Below, one piece after another: positions 1 through 5,507 of a stretch of 5,507 nt of DNA. Both the position numbers and the translations under genes were made by a program. The first letter of the stretch is position 1, and each line of letters opens with the position of its first letter. Source of the stretch: Nitrospinota bacterium. Its GTDB lineage: Bacteria > UBA8248. The stretch is taken from the NCBI GenBank assembly GCA_003506735.1, contig DNYS01000122.1:1-5507 (forward strand). Reading direction: 5' to 3'. The notes beneath the pieces are model-generated. The model saw only the letters and a program-made list of their open reading frames with translations. It ran no database searches and was not told the origin of the DNA.

Positions 1-3
1 CAC

Positions 4-24
4 GGAAGAAGGCTAGCTGAACAG
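4..24 (+). repeat. Left copy of a 21-bp imperfect inverted repeat
   Basis: This stretch matches the reverse complement of 2748-2768 at 19 of 21 positions. The outer nine bases GGAAGAAGG and the inner nine GCTGAACAG are identical; the differences are at the tenth and twelfth positions (CTA here, ATG in the other copy). It contains the TAG (14-16) that interrupts the reading frame of the endonuclease remnant, so it sits at that gene's broken edge. The pair brackets about 2.7 kb containing glcB. It could be a terminal inverted repeat, a recombination scar or coincidence. The window begins only three bases to the left, so the outer flank cannot be examined. Confidence 0.5.
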
Positions 25-274
25 CCAAGAGGATGATCAATCCCTTCTTCATGCGATTTCTGAATTTGACCTGCGTGATCCGGATATATATCGACAGGTA
101 AAAGCAGATTATGGCTTGGTGAGGGAGGTTATTCGCACTAAGGGTTTCTCTGCGTTGACTGGGAAAATGGGAGTCCTGGTTCAACCAAGGACTAAAGGCA
201 AAGGGCATGGTAGTACATCACGCGCTTTTTATGCCAGAACTCAATTCGTCAAAAGAATATTAGGTATGTCTTAA
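17..274 (+). pseudogene. 3' remnant of a MutH/Sau3AI-like endonuclease gene
   Basis: The frame is open for 85 codons from base 17 to a TAA at 272-274. It has no plausible start near its left end and is preceded in frame by a TAG at 14-16; the other two plus frames also stop by base 36. The peptide has a charged helix-like stretch (YRQVKADYGLVREVIRTKGF), then LTGKMGVLVQPRTKG, then a basic block SRAFYARTQFVKRIL. This order recalls the C-terminal DNA-binding end of MutH/Sau3AI-type nucleases (and more loosely MvaI/BcnI), where a glycine-rich turn and a TKG or PRxK stretch precede an aromatic-basic helix. The family call is from memory of these motifs. The catalytic core would lie upstream and is missing, so no activity is expected from this piece. 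It is AT-richer than the genes to the right. It could instead be the tail of an intact gene if the left edge holds a sequencing error. Confidence 0.5.
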
Positions 275-317
275 AAATGCAGAATACAATTAAATTCCTT
301 CAATAACGATTTATCTG

Positions 318-336
318 CCCACCCAACCCTCTTCCC
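318..336 (-). other. Putative G-quadruplex motif (minus strand) / i-motif (plus strand)
   Basis: The plus strand has four C triplets at 318-320, 322-324, 327-329 and 334-336, separated by one, two and four bases. The minus strand therefore has four G triplets with loops of 4, 2 and 1, which meets the standard G3N1-7 consensus. It lies about 200 bases upstream of glcB on the template strand. Such a motif can form by chance in a C-rich tract, and a role in glcB expression is speculation. Confidence 0.45.
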
Positions 337-453
337 TTCCGCTTAAATGAATCCTCCCCCCCCTCACCTATACCCGCTGCCGGCAACCCTTCCATAAGAC
401 CTCATCCCCCAGATTTGACTACATCTCTCCAAATAACCGATGATAAAAGAACA

Positions 454-479
454 GCAAGGAAAGTGTTGTTCGTCCTTGC
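454..479 (+). promoter_or_regulatory. Hairpin in the probable glcB leader
   Basis: GCAAGGA at 454-460 pairs perfectly with TCCTTGC at 473-479, giving a 7-bp stem with a 12-base loop. It ends 60 bases before the glcB start codon. No T-tract follows, so it does not look like an intrinsic terminator. It could be a leader structure or an operator-type inverted repeat; nothing in the sequence identifies a binding protein. Confidence 0.3.
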
Positions 480-539
480 GCCCGGGAGGGTGCCGAGCCG
501 GATTATTTTCAAACGACCATAAAAAAAGAGCGGGACGTT

Positions 540-2747
540 ATGAGTCCGGATTATGTCGAAATTGATTATGTCGAAACTGGCGGGTTGCAGGTGGCCCGGC
601 CGTTATATGACCTGGTGAAGGATGAGATCGCGCCCGGAACGGGCGCGAATCCGGATTCGTTCTGGAGCTCTCTCGGCGAAATTGTGACTCAACTGGAGCC
701 GAACAACAGAAAGCTGCTCGATAAAAGAGATCGCCTGCAGAAAGAGATCGATGCCTGGCACAAGGCGAGGGACGGCGAACCTTTCGGCAGGGAGGAATAT
801 AAATCCTTCCTGTATGAAATTGGCTATCTGGTTCCGGAGGGGCCCGATTTCAATGTGAACACGCTGAATGTGGACCGGGAGCTTGCGGAGATGGCGGGCC
901 CCCAGCTTGTCGTGCCCTTAACGATTGAGCGCTTTGCGACGAACGCGGCGAATGCCCGTTGGGGGAGCCTTTACGATGCGCTGTACGGGTTTGACCTGAT
1001 CTCCGAGGACCGGGGCGCCGGGAAACGGGGGGACGGGCCCAGTGGCTACAATCCCCGGCGCGGGGCGAGGGTGATCGCTTATTCCAAAAAATTTCTCGAT
1101 GACGTGGTGGGGCTGGAAACCGGGTCTCATGCGCTTGTGACCCGGTACAAGCTGGATGCGAACAAGGATCTGGTCGCGGTGATAGGCGACGAGGAGGAAA
1201 CGCACCTGGCCGATCGGTCTCAATTCGCGGGCTTCAATGAAGCCGGGGGCGAGCTGACCGGTGTTTTGCTCAGAAACAACGGGATGCATATCGAGATTCA
1301 AATCAACGGGGAGGATGAGACGGCCGGAAGATACGATTCGGCCGGGGTGAAGGGAATTTTGCTCGAGGCCGCCGTCACGACCATCCAGGACCTCGAGGAT
1401 TCCGTTTCGTCGGTGGATGCGGACGATAAGGCAGTCGCCTACGGAAACTGGAACAAAATCATGAAGGGAACGCTTGAGGCGGCCTTTGTAAAAAACGGTC
1501 AAGAGATGGTTCGCGAGCTGAACCCCGACAGGACGTATATGTCGCCAAAGGGCGGGGAAATCACGCTGCCGGGCCGGAGTTTGCTGTTAAACCGGAATGT
1601 AGGCATTCATTTGTACACCGATGCCGTGCTCACGGAAGATAAAAAATCGATACCGGAGGGTTTTCTCGATGCGATGGTCACATCGCTGGCTGCCGTTCAC
1701 GATCTCAAAAGAAGCGGCGAGTTCGTCAACAGCCAGACCGGCAGCATTTATTTCGTGAAACCCAAGCTCCACGGCCCGGAGGAAGTGGCCGCGACGGTGG
1801 AACTCTTCGGTCATGTCGAGAAGGCTCTGGATCTGGATAAAAACACGATAAAAATAGGAATCATGGATGAAGAAAGAAGAACGACCGTCAACCTGAAAGA
1901 GTGCATCCGCGCGGCCGAGGACCGTATCGTATTTATCAACACGGGTTTCCTGGATCGGACCGGGGATGAGATTCATACCAGCATGTTTGCGGGTGCGATG
2001 CTGCGAAAAGAAGAGATCAAGCAGCAAAAATGGCTCACGGCATACGAAAACTGGAACGTGGATATCGGAATCGAGTGCGGCCTGCCTGGCCGTGCCCAAA
2101 TCGGAAAGGGCATGTGGGTCATGCCGGATAACATGAAGGCCATGTACGGAGCCAAAATTGCGCATCCCCTGGCCGGGGCGAACACGGCCTGGGTACCCTC
2201 TCCCAGCGCCGCGACGATACACGCCATGCATTATCATTACGTCGATGTCGAGGAAAGGCAACAAGAACTGGCCGGCAGGGACCGCGCGAGCCTCGACGAT
2301 ATATTGACCATCCCATTGCTCGACCGGGAGTTGACTCCTCAAGAGATTCAGACGGAACTCAAGAACAATGCCCAGGGCATACTCGGCTATGTTTCGCGTT
2401 GGGTCGGCCAGGGAATCGGCTGCTCGAAGGTTCCGGATCTGGAGGGAACGAATCTCATGGAAGATCTGGCCACCCTGCGCATCTCCAGCCAGCATATCGC
2501 GAATTGGCTGGAGTGGGACATCGTTACGGAGAAACAAGTCGGAGAAATTTTTAGGGAAATGGCCTCTGTCGTCGACGGGCAGAACGCCCATGACGAAAAT
2601 TATTCGCCGATGGCGGAAAATTATGCCGGTGATGAATTCAGGGCGGCGCTGGAGATCGTCTCCAACGGACTTGATCTACCCAATGGCTATACGGAGTCCG
2701 TCTTGCGCGCGCACCGTCTTGCGGTGAAAGAAACCCGGGCTGATTAA
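540..2747 (+). CDS. glcB: Malate synthase G
   Basis: Malate synthase G condenses glyoxylate with acetyl-CoA to malate and CoA in the cytoplasm, using Mg2+. The 735 residues are close to the usual ~725-740 of the family. By analogy with E. coli GlcB the order is an N-terminal helical clasp (about 1-95), a TIM barrel with an inserted alpha/beta domain (about 120-560), and a C-terminal helical domain (about 590-735). Visible motifs are AGPQLVVP, NAANARWGSLYDALYG (135-150), GIMDEERRT (440-448), FINTGFLDRTGDE (465-477), GANTAWVPSPSAAT and GCSKVPD (627-633). By alignment from memory, Arg352 corresponds to catalytic Arg338, Glu444 and Asp472 to the Mg2+ ligands Glu427 and Asp455, Cys628 to Cys617, and Asp642 to the catalytic base Asp631. 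ATG 540 is the first start after an in-frame TAA at 444-446; the ribosome-binding site (AGAGCGGGA) is only moderate. The sequence looks closer to the mycobacterial enzyme than to that of E. coli. No glycolate oxidase genes accompany it. Several normally conserved positions are changed, and the N-terminus carries a five-residue duplication. Confidence 0.97.
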   Translation: MSPDYVEIDYVETGGLQVARPLYDLVKDEIAPGTGANPDSFWSSLGEIVTQLEPNNRKLLDKRDRLQKEIDAWHKARDGEPFGREEYKSFLYEIGYLVPEGPDFNVNTLNVDRELAEMAGPQLVVPLTIERFATNAANARWGSLYDALYGFDLISEDRGAGKRGDGPSGYNPRRGARVIAYSKKFLDDVVGLETGSHALVTRYKLDANKDLVAVIGDEEETHLADRSQFAGFNEAGGELTGVLLRNNGMHIEIQINGEDETAGRYDSAGVKGILLEAAVTTIQDLEDSVSSVDADDKAVAYGNWNKIMKGTLEAAFVKNGQEMVRELNPDRTYMSPKGGEITLPGRSLLLNRNVGIHLYTDAVLTEDKKSIPEGFLDAMVTSLAAVHDLKRSGEFVNSQTGSIYFVKPKLHGPEEVAATVELFGHVEKALDLDKNTIKIGIMDEERRTTVNLKECIRAAEDRIVFINTGFLDRTGDEIHTSMFAGAMLRKEEIKQQKWLTAYENWNVDIGIECGLPGRAQIGKGMWVMPDNMKAMYGAKIAHPLAGANTAWVPSPSAATIHAMHYHYVDVEERQQELAGRDRASLDDILTIPLLDRELTPQEIQTELKNNAQGILGYVSRWVGQGIGCSKVPDLEGTNLMEDLATLRISSQHIANWLEWDIVTEKQVGEIFREMASVVDGQNAHDENYSPMAENYAGDEFRAALEIVSNGLDLPNGYTESVLRAHRLAVKETRAD
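549..578 (+). repeat. In-frame 15-bp tandem duplication at the glcB 5' end
   Basis: Units 549-563 and 564-578 are identical at 14 of 15 bases (they differ in the penultimate base, T versus C). They encode DYVEI followed by DYVET at residues 4-13. The duplication adds exactly five residues before the conserved GGLQVA..LYD start of the clasp domain and keeps the frame. The near-identity suggests a recent slippage event. Confidence 0.85.
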
Positions 2748-2768
2748 CTGTTCAGCCATCCTTCTTCC
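2748..2768 (-). repeat. Right copy of the 21-bp imperfect inverted repeat
   Basis: This copy begins at the base directly after the glcB TAA (2745-2747). Its reverse complement matches 4-24 at 19 of 21 positions and reads GGAAGAAGG, ATG, GCTGAACAG. Outside the 21 bases the similarity stops on both sides. The right-hand flank starting at 2769 shares no obvious duplication with the three bases left of the other copy. Confidence 0.5.
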
Positions 2769-2839
2769 CCGACGAATAATCGAACAAACCCCTCCGCCGA
2801 TCCTGGATGCCGCTCCCAAAATCCTGCCCAGAAGAATTT

Positions 2840-2853
2840 AGCGCATCTGCGCT
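2840..2853. terminator. Small hairpin between convergent glcB and the malic enzyme gene
   Basis: AGCGC (2840-2844) and GCGCT (2849-2853) form a perfect 5-bp GC-rich stem with the loop ATCT. It lies in the 122-base gap where the two genes converge, so a bidirectional terminator is expected around here. There is only a short TT after it on the plus strand and a short AAATT on the minus strand, so it would be weak or Rho-assisted at best. Confidence 0.25.
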
Positions 2854-2869
2854 TTCGCCAACCCCCCGC

Positions 2870-4039
2870 CTACCCCGCCGCGGCTTGCACCGCCGCCGCC
2901 ACATTTTTCGGCACCGCCCGGTCGAGCGGATGGGGGATGACTTCTTCCGGCGAGGGCGACTCGACGGAATCGGCCAGGGCGTGCGCCGCCGCGATTTTCA
3001 TGGCCGAGGTGATGGCCGGGGCCCGCACGTCCAGCGCCCCCCGGAAGACGCCCGGGAACGCCAGCGAGTTGTTGACCTGGTTCGGAAAATCGCTCCGCCC
3101 GGTGCAGACGATGGCCGCGCCCGCGGCGAGTGCGTCCTCGGGCATTATCTCGGGAACCGGGTTCGCCATCGCCAGGATGACGGCCCCCGGCGCCATCCGG
3201 CGCACATCGTCTCCGCTGAGGAGGTTTCCCCTGCTCACGCCGATGAAAACGTCGACGCCCTCGATCACCTCGCCGAGCGATCCGCTCCGGCCTTCGCCGT
3301 TCGTATAGGCGAGGAAGGCCTCTTTTTCGGGCGAGAGCCCCTCGCGCTTGGCGTGGATCGCCCCTTTCGAGTCGCACATGATAACGTCCTTGACGGGCAC
3401 GCACACGTCCGGGTCGTGGCCCACGCAGCGGAGCATCTTCGCGATGGCGGTCCCGGCCGCGCCGGCCCCGTTGATGATCACCCGCATATCGCCCATCTTT
3501 TTGCCGGTGACGCGCTCGGCGTTGATGAGCGCGGCGAGGAGGACGATGGCGGTGCCGTGCTGGTCGTCGTGGAAGACGGGGATGCCCAGGTCCTGGAGCC
3601 GGTCCTCGATCTCAAAACAGCGCGGGGCGGCGATGTCCTCGAGGTTGATGCCCCCGAAGACGGGCGCGATGCGCCGGACGGTCTCGATGATGGCCTCGGT
3701 CTCCTGGGTGTCCAGGCAGATGGGCCAGGCGTCGATCCCCGCGAATTCCTTGAAGAGCAGCGCCTTGCCCTCCATGACGGGCAGCGCCGCGAGGCCGCCG
3801 ATGTTCCCCAGGCCCAGCACCGAGGAGCCGTCGGTCACGATGCCCACGCTGTTGCCCTTGAGGGTCAGATCGTAGGCGCGCGCGGGATCGGCCGCGATGA
3901 CCTCGCAGGGGCGCGCCACCCCCGGCGTATAGGCGAGAGAAAGATCGTCTCGCGTCTCGACGGGCATTTTCTTGTTGATGCCTATTTTTCCCCGGACCTT
4001 CTCGTGGGCCTCCAGCGCCCGCTCAAAATAATCCGCCAT
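2870..4039 (-). CDS. Malic enzyme, short two-domain form (oxaloacetate-decarboxylating malate dehydrogenase)
   Basis: The product oxidatively decarboxylates L-malate to pyruvate and CO2 with NAD+ or NADP+, using Mg2+ or Mn2+, in the cytoplasm. The N-terminal malic domain (about 1-160) shows DLSLAYTPGVA with the catalytic Tyr37, VMEGKALLFKEF with the catalytic Lys92, GINLEDIAAPRCFEIEDRL with metal ligands Glu134 and Asp135, and FHDDQHGTA with Asp159. The NAD(P)-binding domain follows, with NGAGAAG (190-196), ILAMANPVPEIMP and CTGRSDFPNQVNNSLAFPG. At 389 aa it matches short bacterial enzymes of the YtsJ type and lacks the phosphotransacetylase-like C-terminal domain of full-length MaeB. The coenzyme cannot be decided: the CDSKG after the Rossmann motif also occurs in NADP-dependent MaeB. 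The ATG has a strong GGGGAG six bases upstream. The gene converges with glcB and could consume its malate. It lies 200 bases downstream of the flavoprotein gene on the same strand. GC content is high. Confidence 0.96.
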   Translation of the reverse strand: MADYFERALEAHEKVRGKIGINKKMPVETRDDLSLAYTPGVARPCEVIAADPARAYDLTLKGNSVGIVTDGSSVLGLGNIGGLAALPVMEGKALLFKEFAGIDAWPICLDTQETEAIIETVRRIAPVFGGINLEDIAAPRCFEIEDRLQDLGIPVFHDDQHGTAIVLLAALINAERVTGKKMGDMRVIINGAGAAGTAIAKMLRCVGHDPDVCVPVKDVIMCDSKGAIHAKREGLSPEKEAFLAYTNGEGRSGSLGEVIEGVDVFIGVSRGNLLSGDDVRRMAPGAVILAMANPVPEIMPEDALAAGAAIVCTGRSDFPNQVNNSLAFPGVFRGALDVRAPAITSAMKIAAAHALADSVESPSPEEVIPHPLDRAVPKNVAAAVQAAAG

Positions 4040-4045
4040 GCGTCG

Positions 4046-4051
4046 CTCCCC
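4046..4051 (-). promoter_or_regulatory. Ribosome-binding site of the malic enzyme gene
   Basis: On the minus strand GGGGAG lies six bases before the ATG at 4039-4037. This is a good Shine-Dalgarno match at standard spacing. It supports the chosen start, which also places the conserved SLAYTPG motif at the residue position expected for short malic enzymes. Confidence 0.75.
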
Positions 4052-4111
4052 TTTTGGAAAAGAAAATTCGTCCGGCCACCCGGACTATCGGTCAGAGTAC
4101 ACGGCTATGCC

Positions 4112-4127
4112 GCCGCCAAAAGGCGGC
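4112..4127 (-). other. Perfect GC hairpin in the flavoprotein-malic enzyme spacer
   Basis: GCCGCC (4112-4117) and GGCGGC (4122-4127) form a 6-bp all-GC stem with a four-base loop (TTTT on the minus strand). It lies 73 bases upstream of the malic enzyme start and 112 bases past the flavoprotein stop. No U-tract follows on the minus strand, so it is not a classic intrinsic terminator. It may be a leader structure, a Rho-type terminator part or an mRNA-stabilising stem. Confidence 0.4.
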
Positions 4128-4139
4128 CTGCCCCGGGAG

Positions 4140-4159
4140 ATTCGGGCGGAGCCCGGAAT
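4140..4159 (-). other. Second stem-loop in the flavoprotein-malic enzyme spacer
   Basis: ATTCGGGC (4140-4147) pairs with GCCCGGAAT (4151-4159) apart from one bulged G, around a three-base loop. In the direction of transcription (minus) it precedes the hairpin at 4112-4127, so the spacer would carry two adjacent structures. There is no T-run after it. The rest of the 200-base spacer shows no clear coding frame and no convincing promoter, so separate transcription and read-through from the flavoprotein gene both remain possible. Confidence 0.35.
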
Positions 4160-4239
4160 TCCCTGGAAAAATTCATCCGGCCCCGGGCGCGAGCCGCCTG
4201 AACCGCGCCCCTCTACCACAACCCGGCCACACAACCCGA

Positions 4240-5507
4240 TCACTCCAGCGGGGCGAGCTCGGCCAGCGTCGTCGGGATGAGCTCGGAGACGGTGGGATGG
4301 ATGTGGACGGCGCGCTGGATCACCGTATAGGGCGCTTTCGCGTACATGATGTCGGTGGTGGCGTGGACGATCTCGTCGCCGCCGACCCCGAGCACTGCCG
4401 CCCCCAGAAATTCCTTTGTGTCCGCGTCCACCAGGAACTTCATGAACCCTTGGGTCTCGCCCTTTTCCTTGGCGCGGCTGATGTGGGCCATCGGCTTCTT
4501 GGCGGCGAGGACCTTCCGGCCCGATTCCCTCGCCTGGGCCTCGGTCATCCTTACCCGCCCGAGGGGCGGATCGATGAAGAGGCCGTAGGTGAGAATCCGG
4601 TCGCTCACCCGGCGCGAATCGCCGCCGAGGAGGTTGGCCGCGACAATCTCGTAATCGTTATAGGAGGTATGGGTGAAGGTGCCCCGCCCGTTGCAGTCGC
4701 CCATCGCCCACACGCCGGGGACGGAGGTCTGGAGCGAGTCGTCCACAGTGACATACCCCCTGGCGTCCGTCTCAACGCCCGCCGCCTCGAGGCCCAGATC
4801 GTCCGTATTCGGGCGCCGGCCCGTCGCGACCAGCAGGTGGGAGCCGGCCACCTCCCTCGGCGCGCCGCCGCAGGTCATCCGGATAGCAACCCCGTCCCCG
4901 CGCTTTTCGGCGGCGAGATCGCCCGTGTCGGTGATGACGGTGACGCCCTCGGCCTCGAGGATTTCGCGGACGGCATCGGAGACGTCCTCATCCTCGCGCG
5001 AAATGATGCGCCCCCCCCGCTGGATGATGGTGACCTCGCTCCCGAACCGGCGGTACATCTGGCCGAATTCGAGCCCGATGGAGCTGCCGCCCAGGACGAT
5101 CAGGTGTTCGGGCAGGAAAACGACCTCCATCATGGAGGAGTTCGTGAGGTAATCGACACTCTCCAGGCCGGGAACCGGCGGGGCCGACGCGCGCCCGCCC
5201 ACGTTGATGAATATTTTATCCGCCTCGATGAGATCCTCGCCCACGCGGAGGCGGCGGGGGCCCTCGAAGCGGGCGTGCGTCTCGTAGACGGTGCAGTTTT
5301 CCATCGACTTGAGCCAGCCCTCGACGCCTTTGTTCGAGGCGCCGCGCATGGCATCCATCCGCGCCTTGACCGCCTTCATGTCCACCGAAATCGAACCGTC
5401 GATCACGACGCCGTACTCCGCCGCCCGGCGGGCGTCGTAGGCCGAGCGCGCGCTGGCGACGAGGGTTTTCGTCGGGATACAGCCCACGTTCACGCAGGTG
5501 CCGCCGA
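4240..5507 (-). CDS. FAD-dependent pyridine nucleotide-disulfide oxidoreductase (mercuric reductase/dihydrolipoamide dehydrogenase-like), 5' end outside window
   Basis: About 421 residues are visible, starting inside the conserved active-site segment. The first complete codons read GGTCVNVGCIPTK, so the redox disulfide is Cys4-Cys9 (visible numbering). The missing N-terminus should hold about 40 residues with the first FAD-binding GxGxxG. The second dinucleotide-binding motif is VLGGSSIGLEF (137-147), followed by VATGRRPNTDDLGL, the FAD-contacting WAMGDCNGRGTFTHTSYNDYE (266-286), and a C-terminal dimerisation domain ending in HIHPTVSE, with His403 and Glu408 forming the usual acid-base pair. 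The mix of TNSSMM, NGRGTFTHTSYNDYEIVAANLL and HIHPTVSELIPTTL fits the group usually named FAD-containing oxidoreductase or mercuric reductase-like, rather than true E3 of the pyruvate dehydrogenase complex. The C-terminus does not show the paired cysteines of true MerA, so mercury reduction is not supported; its substrate is unknown. An apparent GTG start at 5493 falls inside the active-site loop and is not the true start. No 2-oxoacid dehydrogenase genes are in view. Confidence 0.93.
   Translation of the reverse strand, partial: GGTCVNVGCIPTKTLVASARSAYDARRAAEYGVVIDGSISVDMKAVKARMDAMRGASNKGVEGWLKSMENCTVYETHARFEGPRRLRVGEDLIEADKIFINVGGRASAPPVPGLESVDYLTNSSMMEVVFLPEHLIVLGGSSIGLEFGQMYRRFGSEVTIIQRGGRIISREDEDVSDAVREILEAEGVTVITDTGDLAAEKRGDGVAIRMTCGGAPREVAGSHLLVATGRRPNTDDLGLEAAGVETDARGYVTVDDSLQTSVPGVWAMGDCNGRGTFTHTSYNDYEIVAANLLGGDSRRVSDRILTYGLFIDPPLGRVRMTEAQARESGRKVLAAKKPMAHISRAKEKGETQGFMKFLVDADTKEFLGAAVLGVGGDEIVHATTDIMYAKAPYTVIQRAVHIHPTVSELIPTTLAELAPLE

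Larger units (their letters stand above)
275..539. other. Gene-free, pyrimidine-rich region upstream of glcB
   Basis: No credible coding frame is present. The left half (about 315-395) is strongly pyrimidine-biased on the plus strand, with a run of eight C at 356-363 and a regular series of C triplets at 318-336. The right half holds a hairpin at 454-479 and an A-rich stretch (519-527) just before glcB. In the glcB frame there is a TAA at 444-446 and no ATG, GTG or TTG between it and base 540. No convincing sigma-70 promoter is visible, although transcription of glcB must begin here or further upstream. Confidence 0.6.

Noticed and set aside
356..375. G-quadruplex based on the eight-base C run
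   Set aside because: The next C triplet (373-375) is nine bases away and only a CC lies between, so the four-run consensus is not met.
415..446. TTGACT (415-420) with TGATAA (441-446) as a sigma-70 promoter for glcB
   Set aside because: The spacing is 20 bases, beyond the usual 16-18, and at 17 bases the -10 position reads CGATGA. The match is too weak to call.
1587..2591. A 334-codon minus-strand open frame inside glcB
   Set aside because: It is fully antisense to conserved malate synthase motifs, has low-complexity-like composition and no family features.
1..2771. Target-site duplication flanking the inverted repeats
   Set aside because: The three bases left of the left copy (CAC) do not match the start of the right flank, and CAC does not occur in the first two dozen bases there. 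More sequence to the left is needed for any longer duplication.
2807..4201. A 464-codon plus-strand open frame antisense to the malic enzyme gene
   Set aside because: It is Arg/Asp/His/Gly-rich, has no recognisable motifs, and lies opposite a gene with an unambiguous malic enzyme sequence. GC-rich codon positions explain the lack of stops.
4240..5493. GTG at 5493-5491 as the flavoprotein start codon
   Set aside because: It falls inside the CVNVGC active-site segment and would remove the first cysteine and the N-terminal FAD-binding domain; the frame continues open to the window edge.
4240..5507. Naming the flavoprotein merA or lpdA
   Set aside because: The C-terminal cysteine pair of MerA is absent and no 2-oxoacid dehydrogenase partner genes are visible, so neither specific role is supported.

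Overview
The window looks like DNA from a high-GC, probably uncultivated bacterium that uses C2 compounds or organic acids. That is an inference from gene content and base composition; no taxonomic marker is present. Composition changes along the window. Sampled 60-base lines have 25/60 G+C in the left flank (61-120), 29/60 in one glcB line (1621-1680; others are higher) and 42/60 in the malic enzyme gene (3541-3600).

Layout: (1) Bases 17-274 hold the 3' end of a broken gene whose product resembles the C-terminal part of MutH/Sau3AI-type endonucleases. (2) Bases 275-539 are a pyrimidine-rich, gene-free stretch with a four-C-run motif (G-quadruplex type on the minus strand) and a leader hairpin. 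(3) Bases 540-2747 (+) encode a complete malate synthase G (GlcB, 735 aa) with the expected catalytic residues and several unusual substitutions. (4) Bases 2870-4039 (-) encode a complete short-form malic enzyme (389 aa), convergent with glcB across a 122-base gap. (5) Bases 4040-4239 are a 200-base spacer with two GC-rich hairpins. (6) Bases 4240-5507 (-) encode most of a flavin disulfide oxidoreductase of the dihydrolipoamide dehydrogenase/mercuric reductase superfamily, whose N-terminus lies beyond the right edge.

The metabolic link is simple. Malate synthase G condenses glyoxylate with acetyl-CoA to malate, and malic enzyme decarboxylates malate to pyruvate while reducing NAD(P)+. The adjacent pair could therefore turn glyoxylate and acetyl-CoA into pyruvate, but it is convergent and not one operon. 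The flavoprotein lies upstream of the malic enzyme gene on the same strand and might be co-transcribed with it; no functional link is evident.

The most unusual structure is an imperfect 21-bp inverted repeat (19/21 identical). One copy (4-24) lies on the broken edge of the endonuclease remnant and the other (2748-2768) begins at the base right after the glcB stop codon. Together they bracket the glcB segment, which also differs in composition from the DNA to its right, so glcB may have arrived as a mobile or recombined unit. No transposase or target-site duplication is visible, so this is a hypothesis. I found no convincing undescribed defence or mobile system.
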